DNA of 64,000 bases. Source: Burkholderiaceae bacterium. GTDB lineage: Bacteria; Pseudomonadota; Gammaproteobacteria; Burkholderiales; Burkholderiaceae_E. The notes under the pieces are model-generated. The model was not told the origin of the DNA and did no database searches. It was given only the letters and a program-made list of their open reading frames with translations. A program made the position numbers and the translations under genes. The stretch lies in assembly GCA_021463505.1 (NCBI GenBank), contig JAJTYR010000008.1:18812-82811 (forward strand). Direction: 5' to 3'. Of this stretch, positions 48,327-57,633 are shown piece after piece (the stretch's first letter is position 1; every line of letters starts with the position of its first letter).

Positions 48327-49358
48327 ATGGCCACGGTCGAGACCCGCGCGCTGACCAAGCGCTTCGAGACCGCTAACGCCGTCGACGGCATCGATCTCGG
48401 GGTGCGCGAAGGCGAGTTCCTGGTGCTGCTCGGGCCCTCCGGTTGCGGCAAGACGACGCTGCTGCGCATGCTCGCCGGACTGGAAACGCCCAGCACCGGC
48501 GACGTCCTGATCGGTGGGCGCACGGTGACGCACCTGCCGCCGCGTGCGCGCAACATCGCGATGGTGTTCCAGAGCTATGCGCTGTATCCGCACCTGAGCG
48601 TGTACCGCAACATCGCGTTTCCGCTCGCGGCGGCGGGCAGGCCGCGACGCGAGGTCGCCGACAAGGTCGGGCAGGCCGCGTCGATGTTCGGCATCGAGCG
48701 CCTGCTCGAACGCAAGCCGCGCCAGCTCTCGGGCGGCGAGCGCCAGCGCGTGGCGCTGGCGCGCGCGGTGGTGCGCAATCCGGTGGTGTTCCTGCTCGAC
48801 GAGCCGCTGTCGAACCTCGACGCCAAGCTGCGCACCTCGGCACGCGACGAGCTGCAGCAGTTCCAGCGCCGGCTCGGCACCACCACGGTCTACGTCACCC
48901 ACGACCAGATCGAGGCAATGGGCCTGGGCGACCGGATCGCCGTGCTCGACCATGGGCGCGTGCGCCAGCTCGGCACGCCGCTCGAGATCTACCACGAGCC
49001 GGCCGACACTTTCGTCGCCACCTTCCTCGGCAGCCCTCCGATGAACCTGATGGACGACGGCCCGGTGTCGTGCGGCTTTCGCCCGGAGCATCTGCTGCCG
49101 CGCGAAGCCTTTCCGGCGGGCGAGGCCGTGGTGGACTTTCCGCTGACCGTGACGCGCATCGAGCACCTGGGCGCCGACCGGCTGGTCTACGCGGCACTGG
49201 AGCCCCCGCATCCGCGGACCCGCGTGGTCTGCCGGCTGCCTTCGAACGTTCCGGCGCCGCTCGAGACCGGGCGCCGCTACGACTTCGCGCTGCGCCCCGG
49301 CGACCTCAGGTACTTCGACCGCGAGACGGGCCTGAAGCGCCCGGCGGCCCCGACATGA
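48327..49358 (+). CDS. ABC transporter ATP-binding protein (MalK/UgpC-type)
   Basis: 343-residue ATPase. Walker A GPSGCGKTT at 36-44, Q-loop MVFQSYALYPHLSVYRNI, signature LSGGERQRVALARAVVR from residue 134, Walker B VVFLLDEPLSNLDAKL, and switch His in TTVYVTHDQIEAMGLGDR. The GSPPMNLM motif begins a C-terminal OB-type (TOBE) domain, typical of sugar importers that share this subunit. It lies 16 bp after the binding-protein gene and overlaps the next permease by 4 bases. Confidence 0.95.
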   Translation: MATVETRALTKRFETANAVDGIDLGVREGEFLVLLGPSGCGKTTLLRMLAGLETPSTGDVLIGGRTVTHLPPRARNIAMVFQSYALYPHLSVYRNIAFPLAAAGRPRREVADKVGQAASMFGIERLLERKPRQLSGGERQRVALARAVVRNPVVFLLDEPLSNLDAKLRTSARDELQQFQRRLGTTTVYVTHDQIEAMGLGDRIAVLDHGRVRQLGTPLEIYHEPADTFVATFLGSPPMNLMDDGPVSCGFRPEHLLPREAFPAGEAVVDFPLTVTRIEHLGADRLVYAALEPPHPRTRVVCRLPSNVPAPLETGRRYDFALRPGDLRYFDRETGLKRPAAPT

Positions 49359-50290
49359 GCAGCGTCGCCGCCTCGGCGCCGCAGGCCAACGCGAAGCGCC
49401 GCCCGAACTGGCTCGACGACGAGCTGTGGCTCGGGCGCCTGCTGATCGCGCCGGCCGTCGTCTACATCGTCGCGCTGGTGGGGTTCCCGTTCGTGCTCGC
49501 GATCGTCTACAGCCTGAGCGACGCGACCGTCGGCAGCACCTCGCTGGACTTCGTCGGCCTGCGCAACTTCGCAGCCATCGTGGACGACCCGACCTTCTGG
49601 GGTTCGCTGCGCAACGCGGTGGTCTTCACGCTGGTTTCGCAGGCGCTGGTGGTGGTGCTGGGCAAGGTGCTGGCGATGGCGCTGTACCGCGACTTCCGCG
49701 GCAAGTGGCTGGTGCGGCTGCTGATCCTGCTGCCCTGGGTGGCGCCCATCTCGCTGGGCAGCATCGGCTGGCTGTGGATCTTCGACCCGGTCTACAGCAT
49801 CATCAACTGGAGCGCGCGCGCGCTGAACCTCTTCGGCCCGAACACCTGGCCGATCTGGCTCGGCCAGCCCGACCTGGCGATGGCCTCGATCGTCATGGTC
49901 GACGTCTGGCGACTGCTGCCGCTGGCCACCGTGATCATCCTGGCCGGTCTCTCGGCGATCCCCCAGGACATCCACGACGCGGCGCAGGTCGACGGCGCGG
50001 GCTTCTGGCGGCACCTGTTCATGATCAACCTTCCGCTGGTGATGCCGATCATGCTGGTGGCGCTGCTGTTCGGCATCGTGTTCACCTTCACCGACCTGAT
50101 CGTCATCTACGTGCTCACGCGCGGTGGCCCGTTCGACAGCACGCAGGTGATCGCCAGCTACGCGTTCTTCACCGGCATCGAAGGCGGCGATCTGGCCGGC
50201 GGCGCCGCCATCTCGCTGTTCCTGTTCCCGGTGCTGGTGGCGGTCGCGATCGTCTTCCTCACGGTGGCGCGGCGCGCCGAAGTCGCATGA
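49355..50290 (+). CDS. ABC transporter permease, MalF-type
   Basis: 311-residue inner-membrane permease with about six helices. The coupling loop to the ATPase is DIHDAAQVDGAGFWRHLFMI (residues about 205-224), matching the EAAxxDGA pattern of sugar permeases, followed by LPLVMPIM. ATG 49355 overlaps the ATPase stop, and its own stop overlaps the next permease. Hydrophobic segments begin near residue 31 after a charged N-terminus. Confidence 0.93.
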   Translation: MSSVAASAPQANAKRRPNWLDDELWLGRLLIAPAVVYIVALVGFPFVLAIVYSLSDATVGSTSLDFVGLRNFAAIVDDPTFWGSLRNAVVFTLVSQALVVVLGKVLAMALYRDFRGKWLVRLLILLPWVAPISLGSIGWLWIFDPVYSIINWSARALNLFGPNTWPIWLGQPDLAMASIVMVDVWRLLPLATVIILAGLSAIPQDIHDAAQVDGAGFWRHLFMINLPLVMPIMLVALLFGIVFTFTDLIVIYVLTRGGPFDSTQVIASYAFFTGIEGGDLAGGAAISLFLFPVLVAVAIVFLTVARRAEVA

Positions 50291-51144
50291 ACGCGCCGCC
50301 TGCATTCCGGGCCCGGCGTGGAGCGGCGCGCTTCGGGCACGTGCTGATCCTGGCGGCGTTCGTGGCGTTCCTCGCGTTTCCGTTCTACTGGATGGTGCTC
50401 ACCACCTTCAAGGAGACGAAGGACCTGATCGACGTGCACCACAACCCGTTCGTGTTCAACCTGCCGCCGACGCTGGAGAACCTGCGCATCCTGTTCGAGG
50501 ACACGCTCTTCGGAACCTGGATTGTCAACACCCTCGAAGTCGGCGTGCTGGTGACGATCATCACGCTGGCGCTCGCGGTGCCCGCCGGCTACGCGCTGGC
50601 GCGCCTGACCGGCCGCTGGAGCCAGCGCCTGGCGATCGGCATCTTCCTTACCTACCTGATTCCGCCCACGATCCTGTTCATCCCGTTCTCGCGCATCGTC
50701 GGCGACCTGGGCCTGCAGGACTCGCTGTGGTCGCTGGTGCTGGTCTACCCGAGCTTCACCGTGCCGTTCTGCACCTGGCTGATGATGGGCTTCTTCAAGT
50801 CGATCCCGCGCGACATCGAGGAGGCGGCGATGATCGACGGGCTGTCGAGGTTCCGCGCCTTCGTGAAGGTCGTCGTGCCGGTGTCCTCGGCGGGCATCCT
50901 CACGGTGGTGATCTTCACGCTCACGCTGGTGATGCAGGAGTTCGTCTACGCGCTCACCTTCATCACCACGTCGTCGCACTACACGGTGAGCGTCGGCGTG
51001 CCGACGTTCCTGGTGCGCGGCGACGTCTACTTCTGGGGCTCGCTGATGGGCGCCTGCCTGATCGTGAGCGTTCCGGTGGCGGTGCTCTACAACCTCTTCG
51101 TCGACCGGTTCGTCGCCGGGTTCACCGTGGGGGCGGTGAAGTAG
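50287..51144 (+). CDS. ABC transporter permease, MalG-type
   Basis: 285-residue permease with six hydrophobic segments, starting MNAPPAFRARRGAARFGH. The ATPase-coupling loop SIPRDIEEAAMIDGLSRFRA is a clear EAAxxDG motif near residues 175-195. It overlaps the partner permease by 4 bases (ATGA) and ends the transporter operon, which converges with pgk across 35 bp. MalG-type position and the FPFYWMVLTTFK start support a sugar-type importer. Confidence 0.93.
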   Translation: MNAPPAFRARRGAARFGHVLILAAFVAFLAFPFYWMVLTTFKETKDLIDVHHNPFVFNLPPTLENLRILFEDTLFGTWIVNTLEVGVLVTIITLALAVPAGYALARLTGRWSQRLAIGIFLTYLIPPTILFIPFSRIVGDLGLQDSLWSLVLVYPSFTVPFCTWLMMGFFKSIPRDIEEAAMIDGLSRFRAFVKVVVPVSSAGILTVVIFTLTLVMQEFVYALTFITTSSHYTVSVGVPTFLVRGDVYFWGSLMGACLIVSVPVAVLYNLFVDRFVAGFTVGAVK

Positions 51145-51179
51145 CGCGCTCGTGCCGGTTCACGCGCGCTCGCGAAGGC

Positions 51180-52358
51180 TCACGCCCGCTCGGCCAGCGC
51201 CGCCACTGCCGGCAGCGTCTTGCCCTCGAGGAACTCGAGGAACGCGCCGCCGCCCGTCGAGATGTAGCCCACCCGGTCGGTGATGCCGAATTTCGCGATC
51301 GCCGCCAGCGTGTCGCCGCCGCCGGCAATCGAGAACGCGGCAGACTCGGCGATCGCCTGCGCGATCGCGCGCGTGCCGCCGGCGAAGGCGTCGAACTCGA
51401 ACACGCCCACCGGCCCGTTCCAGACGATGGTGCCGGCCTGCTTCAGCGGCGCGGCGAGCACCTGCGCCGTCTTCGGGCCGATGTCGAGGATCAGGTCGTC
51501 GTCGGCCACTTCGGTGGCCGCCTTCGCGGTCGCTGCGGCCGTCGCCGAGAATTCCTTCGCGCAGACGACGTCGACCGGAATCGGCACCTGCGCGCCGCGC
51601 GCCGCCATCAGGTCGATGATCGCCCTGGCCTCGCCGACCAGCTCGCGCTCGGCCAGCGACCTGCCGATCGGCAGGCCCGAGGCCAGCATGAACGTGTTGG
51701 CGATGCCGCCGCCGACGATCAGCTGGTCGACCTTCTCCGCCAGCGACTTCAGGATCGTGAGCTTGCTCGACACCTTCGAGCCGGCCACGATCGCCACCAG
51801 CGGGCGCTTCGGAGCGCCGAGCGCCTTGCCCAGCGCGTCGAGCTCGGCCGCCAGCAGCGGTCCTGCACAGGCGATCGGCGCGAAGCGCGCAATGCCGTGG
51901 GTGGTCGCCTCGGCGCGGTGCGCGGTGCCGAACGCGTCGTTCACGTAGACGTCGCACAGCGCCGCCATCCTGCGCGACAGCGTCTCGTCGTCCTTCTTCT
52001 CGCCGCGGTTCACGCGGCAGTTCTCGAGCAGCACCACTTCGCCGGGGGCGACCTCGAAGCCACCGTCGACCCAGTCGGTCACGAGCCGCACCGGGCGGCC
52101 GAGCAGTTCGCCGAGCCGCGCGGCGATCGGCGCGAGCGAATCGGCGGGCTCGGGCTTTCCTTCGGTCGGGCGGCCCAGGTGCGAGGTGACCATGACGGCG
52201 GCACCGGCCTTCAGGCAGTGCTCGATCCCCGGCAGCGACGCGCGGATCCGCGTGTCGTCGGTGATCGCGCCGCCGTCGTCCTGCGGCACGTTCAGGTCGG
52301 CGCGGATGAACACGCGCTTGCCGCGCAGGTCGAGATCGGTCATGCGTCGGAACTGCAT
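51180..52358 (-). CDS. pgk: Phosphoglycerate kinase
   Basis: 392-residue enzyme of lower glycolysis/gluconeogenesis. Motifs: [16 protein letters not shown] near residue 14, [28 protein letters not shown] (Phe/Cys variant of the LLENxRF motif), [26 protein letters not shown] and the nucleotide end [20 protein letters not shown] 52358 follows GGAGG at 6 bases. It is the third gene of a gap-unknown-pgk run; pyk, often next to it in relatives, is 6.7 kb away behind the transporter block. Confidence 0.97.
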   Translation of the reverse strand: MQFRRMTDLDLRGKRVFIRADLNVPQDDGGAITDDTRIRASLPGIEHCLKAGAAVMVTSHLGRPTEGKPEPADSLAPIAARLGELLGRPVRLVTDWVDGGFEVAPGEVVLLENCRVNRGEKKDDETLSRRMAALCDVYVNDAFGTAHRAEATTHGIARFAPIACAGPLLAAELDALGKALGAPKRPLVAIVAGSKVSSKLTILKSLAEKVDQLIVGGGIANTFMLASGLPIGRSLAERELVGEARAIIDLMAARGAQVPIPVDVVCAKEFSATAAATAKAATEVADDDLILDIGPKTAQVLAAPLKQAGTIVWNGPVGVFEFDAFAGGTRAIAQAIAESAAFSIAGGGDTLAAIAKFGITDRVGYISTGGGAFLEFLEGKTLPAVAALAERA

Positions 52359-52372
52359 CGATTCCTCCGGGT

Positions 52373-52693
52373 TCAGCACGCCTCGTTCAGGCAATGCTCG
52401 AGCTCGACGCGCTCGGCGTCGTCGAGCAGGTCGAGCGGGTTCAATCCGTCGTTCAACAGCCAGTCGGCGAACGCGCCGCCGCGACCGTCGGGCAGGCTCA
52501 GCGCGACGACGTGGTCGAGCGCGGCGCTATCGGCGAAGAAGACCAGCTGCGCGTCGCCGGCGCTCACCGGGCACTCGCCGACCGCGATGCGCACCCAGGG
52601 GCGCCTCGCGTCGCGCAACCGCAGCCCGCGCTCGCCGGCGACGATCTCCCGGAGCAGCGCCGCGGCCTCGGCGGCGGACACGCGGGCATTCAT
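52373..52693 (-). CDS. Small conserved-looking protein between gap and pgk
   Basis: 106 residues, mixed alpha/beta, no signal peptide or membrane segment. It is acidic, with a Leu/Asp-rich C-terminus ([23 protein letters not shown]) and a central strand-like stretch [21 protein letters not shown] do not recognise the family with confidence. It is 60 bp after gap and 14 bp before pgk on the same strand, with typical codon use for this genome, so it is probably translated in the glycolytic operon. No catalytic motif is visible. Confidence 0.75.
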   Translation of the reverse strand: MNARVSAAEAAALLREIVAGERGLRLRDARRPWVRIAVGECPVSAGDAQLVFFADSAALDHVVALSLPDGRGGAFADWLLNDGLNPLDLLDDAERVELEHCLNEAC

Positions 52694-52753
52694 ACGAAGC
52701 GTCCGTGGAACCGGCTGCCGTGCCGGGCGCGCGATCGCGCGCCCGGCACGGAC

Positions 52754-53764
52754 TCACTTCGCGTCGATCAGCGCGACGGTCGCGTCGAGCATCCGGTTCG
52801 AGAAACCCCACTCGTTGTCGTACCAGCTGCTCACCTTGACCAGGCGCCCCGAGACCTTGGTGAGCGTGGCGTCGAACGTGCTCGAGGCCGGGTTGTGGTT
52901 GAAGTCGACCGACACCAGCGGCTCGGTCGAGTACGCGAGGATCCCCTTCATCGGCCCTTCGGCCGCCGCCTTCATGATCGTGTTGATCTCCTCGACCGAG
53001 GTGTCGCGCGCGGCGATGAACGACAGGTCGACGATCGACACGTTGATCGTCGGCACGCGCATCGCGTAGCCGTCGAGCCTGCCGTCGAGTTCGGGCAGCA
53101 CCAGACCGACCGCGGCGGCCGCCCCGGTCTTCGTGGGAATCATCGACATCGTCGCCGAGCGGGCGCGCCGCAGGTCCTCGTGATAGACGTCGGTGAGCAC
53201 CTGGTCGTTGGTGTACGCGTGGATCGTCGTCATCAGCCCGTGGAGCACGCCAATGCGTTCGTGCAGCGGCTTGACCATCGGGGCCAGGCAGTTGGTGGTG
53301 CACGACGCGTTGGAGATCACCGTGTGCGCCGCCCTCAGCACCTCGTGGTTCACGCCGTAGACGATGGTGGCGTCGACGTCCTTGCCGCCGGGCGCCGAGA
53401 TGATGACCTTCTTCGCCCCGCCCTTCAGGTGCGCCGACGCCTTTTCCTTGGTGGCGAAGAAACCGGTGCACTCGAGCACCACGTCGACGCCGAGCTCGCC
53501 CCAGGGCAGCTCGGCCGGATTGCGTTGCGACAGCACCCTGATCCGGTCGCCGTCGACGACGATCGAGTCGCCGTCGACCGACACCTTGCCGGGGAAGCGC
53601 CCGTGCGCGGTGTCGTGCTGCGTCAGGTGCGCGTTGATCTTCGCGTCGCCGAGGTCGTTGATCGCGACGAAGTCGATCGGGTGCTTCTTGCCGCCTTCGT
53701 AGTGGGCCCGAAGGATGTTGCGGCCGATGCGGCCGTAACCATTGATTGCAACTCGGATCGTCAT
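52754..53764 (-). CDS. gap: Glyceraldehyde-3-phosphate dehydrogenase
   Basis: 336-residue type I GAPDH. NAD-binding start [54 protein letters not shown], the catalytic Cys155 in [12 protein letters not shown], and [13 protein letters not shown] near the end. Asp in AINDL suggests NAD rather than NADP preference. It lies 40 bp downstream of tkt and leads into the small unknown gene and pgk. ATG 53764 is standard. Confidence 0.97.
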   Translation of the reverse strand: MTIRVAINGYGRIGRNILRAHYEGGKKHPIDFVAINDLGDAKINAHLTQHDTAHGRFPGKVSVDGDSIVVDGDRIRVLSQRNPAELPWGELGVDVVLECTGFFATKEKASAHLKGGAKKVIISAPGGKDVDATIVYGVNHEVLRAAHTVISNASCTTNCLAPMVKPLHERIGVLHGLMTTIHAYTNDQVLTDVYHEDLRRARSATMSMIPTKTGAAAAVGLVLPELDGRLDGYAMRVPTINVSIVDLSFIAARDTSVEEINTIMKAAAEGPMKGILAYSTEPLVSVDFNHNPASSTFDATLTKVSGRLVKVSSWYDNEWGFSNRMLDATVALIDAK

Positions 53765-53804
53765 GGCTCGGGTTTCCTTGATGTCGAACTGGATGTGCCG
53801 GCCC

Positions 53805-55907
53805 TCAGCGGCGCGCGGTGCGCCGGCGCAGGGCCTCGCGGACGGTGTCGGCGACGTTGTCGGCAGTGAATCCGAACAGGCGCGCGAGCACGCCGGCCGG
53901 CGCGGATTCGCCGAAGGTGTCCAGCCCCACGACCGCGTCGCAGCCGTATTTCCACCATCCGTCGGTGACGCCGGCTTCGACCGCGATGCGCGGCAGGTGA
54001 GAGGGCAGGACGTAGCTGCGGTACGAGGGTTCCTGGCGATCGAACACCGTCGTCGAAGGCATCGACACGATGCGTACCGCGATGCCGTCTGCCGCGAGCA
54101 GGTCGCGCGCAGCGAGCGCGAGCGCGACCTCGGAGCCGGTGGCGATGATCGCCGCGCGGGCTTCCTCGGCGTCGCGCAACACGTAGGCACCACGGCCGAT
54201 CGCATCGACCTGGCGCGCCGAGCGCGTGACGAACGGTACCGCCTGGCGCGAGAACAGCAGCGCGCTTGGTCCATCGCGGCGGGCGATCGCAGCGCCCCAC
54301 GCCACCGCCGATTCGACCGGATCGCACGGACGCCAGACGTCGAGGCGCGGAATCAGCCGCAGCGATGCGGCGTGCTCGACCGGTTGGTGCGTCGGGCCGT
54401 CTTCGCCCAGCCCGATGGAATCGTGCGTGAACACGTAGATGACGCGCTGTTTCATCAGCGCCGCCATGCGCAGGGCGTTGCGCGCATAGTCGGAGAAAGT
54501 GAGGAAGGTGCCGCCGTACGGGACGAAGCCGCCGTGCAGCGCCAGGCCGCTGAGCGCGGCACACATGCCGAACTCGCGCACGCCGAAGTTGATGTGGCGG
54601 CCCGGCACGAACGCGTCGTCGACGCGCAGCGCCCCGGCCCCGTTGAAGTCGGTGAGGTTGCTGCCGGTGAGGTCGGCCGAGCCGCCGATCAGTTCCGGCA
54701 GCGCCGGGCCGAAGTGGTTCAACGCGTTCTGCGAGGCCTTGCGCGTGGCGATCGCCTCGGCGCGCGCGGTGGCTTCCTCGATGGCAGCGTCGAGCGCCTC
54801 GTCCCAGGCGCCGGAGAGGTCGCCGCGCATGCGGCGCTCGAATTCCTGCGCATCGACGGGGTACTGCTCGCCGTAGCGTTCGATCATCGCGCGCCAGGCC
54901 GCCTCGGAGCGCGCGCCGCGCTCGCGCGCGTCCCAGGCCGCACGCACCTGCGGCGGGATCTCGAATGGCGGATACGGCCAGTCGATCGCCGCGCGGGTGG
55001 CGGCGATTTCGTCCTTGCCGAGCGGCTCGCCGTGCGCCTTCGCGGTGTTCGCACGGCCAGGCGAGCCCTTCCCGATCGTCGTGCGGCACTGGATCAGCGT
55101 GGGCGCGAACACGCCGTCGCGCCCGCGTTCGCCCCATTCGCGCGCCAGGGCGATCGCACGGTCGAGCGCCGCCACGTCGTACCCGTCGATGTCCGGGATC
55201 ACGTGCCAGCCATAGGCCTCGAAGCGGCGCGCGGTGTCGTCGCGGAACCAGTGCTCGACCTGGCCGTCGATCGAGATGCCGTTGTCGTCGTAGAAGACCA
55301 CCAGTTTCGAGAGCTTCAGTGTCCCGGCCAGCGAACTCGCCTCGTGCGAGACCCCTTCCATCATGCAACCGTCGCCGACGAACACCCAGGTGAAGTGGTC
55401 GACCACGGGAAAGCCGTCACGATTGAAGCGCGCAGCCAGCAGTCGTTCGGCCAGCGCCATGCCCACCGCATTCGCCAGGCCCTGCCCGAGCGGGCCGGTG
55501 GTCGTCTCGACGCCCGGCGTGACACCGACCTCGGGGTGCCCGGGCGTCATCGAGTGCAACTGGCGGAAGTGGCGCAATTCGTCGAGGGGCAGCGCATAGC
55601 CGGTGAGGTGCAGCACCGAGTACAGCAGCATCGAGCCATGGCCGTTGGAGAGCACGAAGCGGTCGCGATCGGCCCAGTGCGGATTGGCGGGGTTGTGCTT
55701 CAGGTGCCGGGACCACAACGCGACCGCGATCTCGGCCATGCCCATCGGCATGCCGGGATGGCCGGAGTTGGCCTGCTGCACGGCGTCCATCGACAGCGCA
55801 CGGATCGCGTCGGCCATCTTCTTCAGCGTGGCCGGCGGCGGCAACGGTGCCTCGGCATGGTCACCCGTCGCGGCGGATTGCGCGTCTCGTCCCGGGAAAG
55901 CCTCCAT
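53805..55907 (-). CDS. tkt: Transketolase
   Basis: 700-residue ThDP enzyme of the pentose phosphate pathway. [26 protein letters not shown] marks the N-terminal domain (part shown). The ThDP motif is [38 protein letters not shown], also cut, is the transketolase signature 2. The C-terminal domain ends near residue 690. ATG 55907 ([10 protein letters not shown]) is chosen for GAGGACC at 5 bases; 28 more codons are open upstream. It leads the tkt-gap-pgk run and is divergent from the speD-speE fusion. Confidence 0.96.
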   Translation of the reverse strand: MEAFPGRDAQSAATGDHAEAPLPPPATLKKMADAIRALSMDAVQQANSGHPGMPMGMAEIAVALWSRHLKHNPANPHWADRDRFVLSNGHGSMLLYSVLHLTGYALPLDELRHFRQLHSMTPGHPEVGVTPGVETTTGPLGQGLANAVGMALAERLLAARFNRDGFPVVDHFTWVFVGDGCMMEGVSHEASSLAGTLKLSKLVVFYDDNGISIDGQVEHWFRDDTARRFEAYGWHVIPDIDGYDVAALDRAIALAREWGERGRDGVFAPTLIQCRTTIGKGSPGRANTAKAHGEPLGKDEIAATRAAIDWPYPPFEIPPQVRAAWDARERGARSEAAWRAMIERYGEQYPVDAQEFERRMRGDLSGAWDEALDAAIEEATARAEAIATRKASQNALNHFGPALPELIGGSADLTGSNLTDFNGAGALRVDDAFVPGRHINFGVREFGMCAALSGLALHGGFVPYGGTFLTFSDYARNALRMAALMKQRVIYVFTHDSIGLGEDGPTHQPVEHAASLRLIPRLDVWRPCDPVESAVAWGAAIARRDGPSALLFSRQAVPFVTRSARQVDAIGRGAYVLRDAEEARAAIIATGSEVALALAARDLLAADGIAVRIVSMPSTTVFDRQEPSYRSYVLPSHLPRIAVEAGVTDGWWKYGCDAVVGLDTFGESAPAGVLARLFGFTADNVADTVREALRRRTARR

Positions 55908-55994
55908 CGCGGTCCTCGCAGCTCGGGTGCAGGTCGGCACGCCGGTTTCGGCGTGCCCGACAGCGCTGCCCGGCCAGGCCGGGCGGACCATTGC

Positions 55995-56000
55995 ATTCTA
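55995..56000 (-). promoter_or_regulatory. Candidate -10 element for tkt
   Basis: Minus-strand TAGAAT, one mismatch from consensus, lies 88 bp upstream of the chosen tkt start in the divergent tkt/speDE gap. No convincing -35 was found at 16-18 bp. Confidence 0.35.
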
Positions 56001-56019
56001 GCAAACCGACACGAATCGG

Positions 56020-56050
56020 CTGACACGACGATCGGAGGATCCGATATAAT
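56020..56050 (+). promoter_or_regulatory. Candidate sigma-70 promoter for the speD-speE fusion
   Basis: A perfect TATAAT (56045-56050) is preceded by CTGACA (56020-56025), one mismatch from TTGACA, but with a long 19-bp spacer. If used, transcription starts near 56057, leaving about 250 nt before the start I favour for the gene. The same stretch also contains GGAGG (56034-56038) followed by an in-frame ATG at 56049, so part of it could instead be a ribosome site. Confidence 0.5.
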
Positions 56051-56056
56051 GGCCGG

Positions 56057-56309
56057 CTCTTTTCGCGAGGACATTTCACCGCTTCGCGGCTTTCCACTGA
56101 TCTGGATCCCCCCGAATCAAGACCAAGGGGATGCTCAGGAACTGGTTGAACAGTCCGGCGTGAGCCGGCCTGAACCGATCGGGCCCGGAGAATGCGCTGC
56201 ACGGCGCCTTCGGGCACTTGGGGTCTTCAATCCAGGGTCCGCGCCCGCCAGGACGCGAATCCGCAGAATGGTCCACGCCGGCGACGGGAAGGGACTGGGT
56301 TGGAACGGA
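56057..56309 (+). other. Structured leader region upstream of the speD-speE fusion
   Basis: About 250 nt between the TATAAT and the favoured start. Visible hairpins: ATCCCC/GGGGAT (56106-56111 with 56127-56132, 15-nt loop); CCGGC/GCCGG with a GTGA tetraloop (56155-56168); GCC/GGC with a TTCG tetraloop (56206-56215). The reading frame of the gene is open throughout, so the stretch could also encode an N-terminal extension from ATG 56049. No known riboswitch class was recognised. A leader that controls polyamine synthesis is an inference. Confidence 0.45.
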
Positions 56310-57602
56310 ATGCAGGGACTGCACCTCACCGCTGATCTGTACGGCTGCCAGTGCGACGGCGCACTGCTCACCGACGCCGCGCAACTCGAACGGCTGTGCC
56401 GCACCGCGGTCGATGCGGCCGGACTCACCGTGGTCGACGAGAAGTTCTTCACCTTCCCCGACTACCGGGGCGAGCCCGGCGGCGTCACCGGCGCCGTGCT
56501 GCTCGCCGAATCGCACCTGGCGATCCACACCTGGCCCGAGCGCGCCGGCGTGACGCTCGACGTCTACGTCTGCAATTTCTCCACGGACAACTCGTCGAAG
56601 GCCGAGCAGGTCCTGGACGACCTCATCGTCGCGTTCGCGCCGCGCCAGCAGGGTACCAACCGCATCCTGCGCGGCTCGGAAGATCCGGTCTCGCAATCCG
56701 GCGAACTGCTGCTCGAATGGCTCAACAACGACAGCGCGTTCGGCTTTCGCGCCGCACGCCGCATCGAGACGGTACGCACTCCGTATCAGACGCTCGAGGT
56801 GTTCGAGACGCCGCAGTGGGGTCGGTTGTTCCGGCTCGACGGCTGCTACATGACCTCCGAGCGCGACGAGTTCTTCTACCACGAGGCGATCACGCACCCG
56901 GCGGCGATCGCGCATCCACGGCCGGTGTCGGCGCTGGTGATCGGCGGCGGCGACGGCGGCTCGAGCGAAGAGCTGCTCAAGCATCGGTCGATCGAGCGCG
57001 TCGTGATGGCCGAGCTCGACGCCGAGGTGGTGCGCGTCGCGCGCGAGCACCTGGGCACGGTGCATCGCGGCGCGTTCGACGATCCGCGGATGGACCTGCG
57101 CATCGGCGACGGCTGGGCACTGGTCGATCGCATGGCCGCCACCGGCGAGCGCTTCGACCTGGTGGTGCTCGACCTCACCGACCCCGACACACCCGCACAT
57201 CGGCTTTACACCGCCGACTTCTTCCGCCTGCTGGGACGCGTGATGAATCCCGGGGCCGTGGTCACGCTGCATGTCGGCTCGCCGGTGTTCCGGCCCGATC
57301 TGGTCGGCAAGCTGCTTGGCGATCTCTCGTCGGTGTTCGCGATCGTCCGCCCGCTCGGCCTGTACGTGCCGCTGTACGGCTCGTACTGGGGCATGTGCTG
57401 CGCTTCGCAGACGCTCGACCCGCTCGCGATCGATGCACAGACCGCGCAGCGGCGCATCGACGAGCGGGGCATTTGCCGGCTGCGCTACTACAACGGCGAC
57501 ATCCATCCGGCATTGTTCGCGCTGCCCAACTTCTATCGCGAACTCGTGCCGGAGTCTGCCCGTACGACCGCAGCCCGCCCACTGGCGCACGCAGCGCGCT
57601 GA
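56310..57602 (+). CDS. speD-speE: Fused S-adenosylmethionine decarboxylase / polyamine aminopropyltransferase
   Basis: 430 residues. Residues 1 to about 125 are a prokaryotic AdoMet decarboxylase (GLHLTADLYGCQCDGALL; self-cleavage and pyruvoyl Ser68 in LAESHLAIHTWPERAG). Residues from about 140 are a spermidine synthase: substrate loop CYMTSERDEFFYHEAITHP, AdoMet-type site GGGDGG at 212-217, and DLTDPDTPAHRLYT in place of the usual DSTDP. Together they make decarboxylated AdoMet and use it to form spermidine. Start candidates in frame are ATG 56310 (favoured: family N-terminus), 56268 and 56049. The GGGDGG and pyruvoyl motifs are intact, so both activities are expected. Confidence 0.88.
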   Translation: MQGLHLTADLYGCQCDGALLTDAAQLERLCRTAVDAAGLTVVDEKFFTFPDYRGEPGGVTGAVLLAESHLAIHTWPERAGVTLDVYVCNFSTDNSSKAEQVLDDLIVAFAPRQQGTNRILRGSEDPVSQSGELLLEWLNNDSAFGFRAARRIETVRTPYQTLEVFETPQWGRLFRLDGCYMTSERDEFFYHEAITHPAAIAHPRPVSALVIGGGDGGSSEELLKHRSIERVVMAELDAEVVRVAREHLGTVHRGAFDDPRMDLRIGDGWALVDRMAATGERFDLVVLDLTDPDTPAHRLYTADFFRLLGRVMNPGAVVTLHVGSPVFRPDLVGKLLGDLSSVFAIVRPLGLYVPLYGSYWGMCCASQTLDPLAIDAQTAQRRIDERGICRLRYYNGDIHPALFALPNFYRELVPESARTTAARPLAHAAR

Positions 57603-57633
57603 CCCGCGCTTGCCGTCGGCGCGAGCCCTCGCG

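Noticed and set aside
56049..56090. Similarity of the possible upstream start MAGSFREDIS to the MAGDIS peptide in the mammalian AdoMet decarboxylase leader
   Set aside because: Short, not of the same length, and from unrelated kingdoms; a chance match is the simpler reading.
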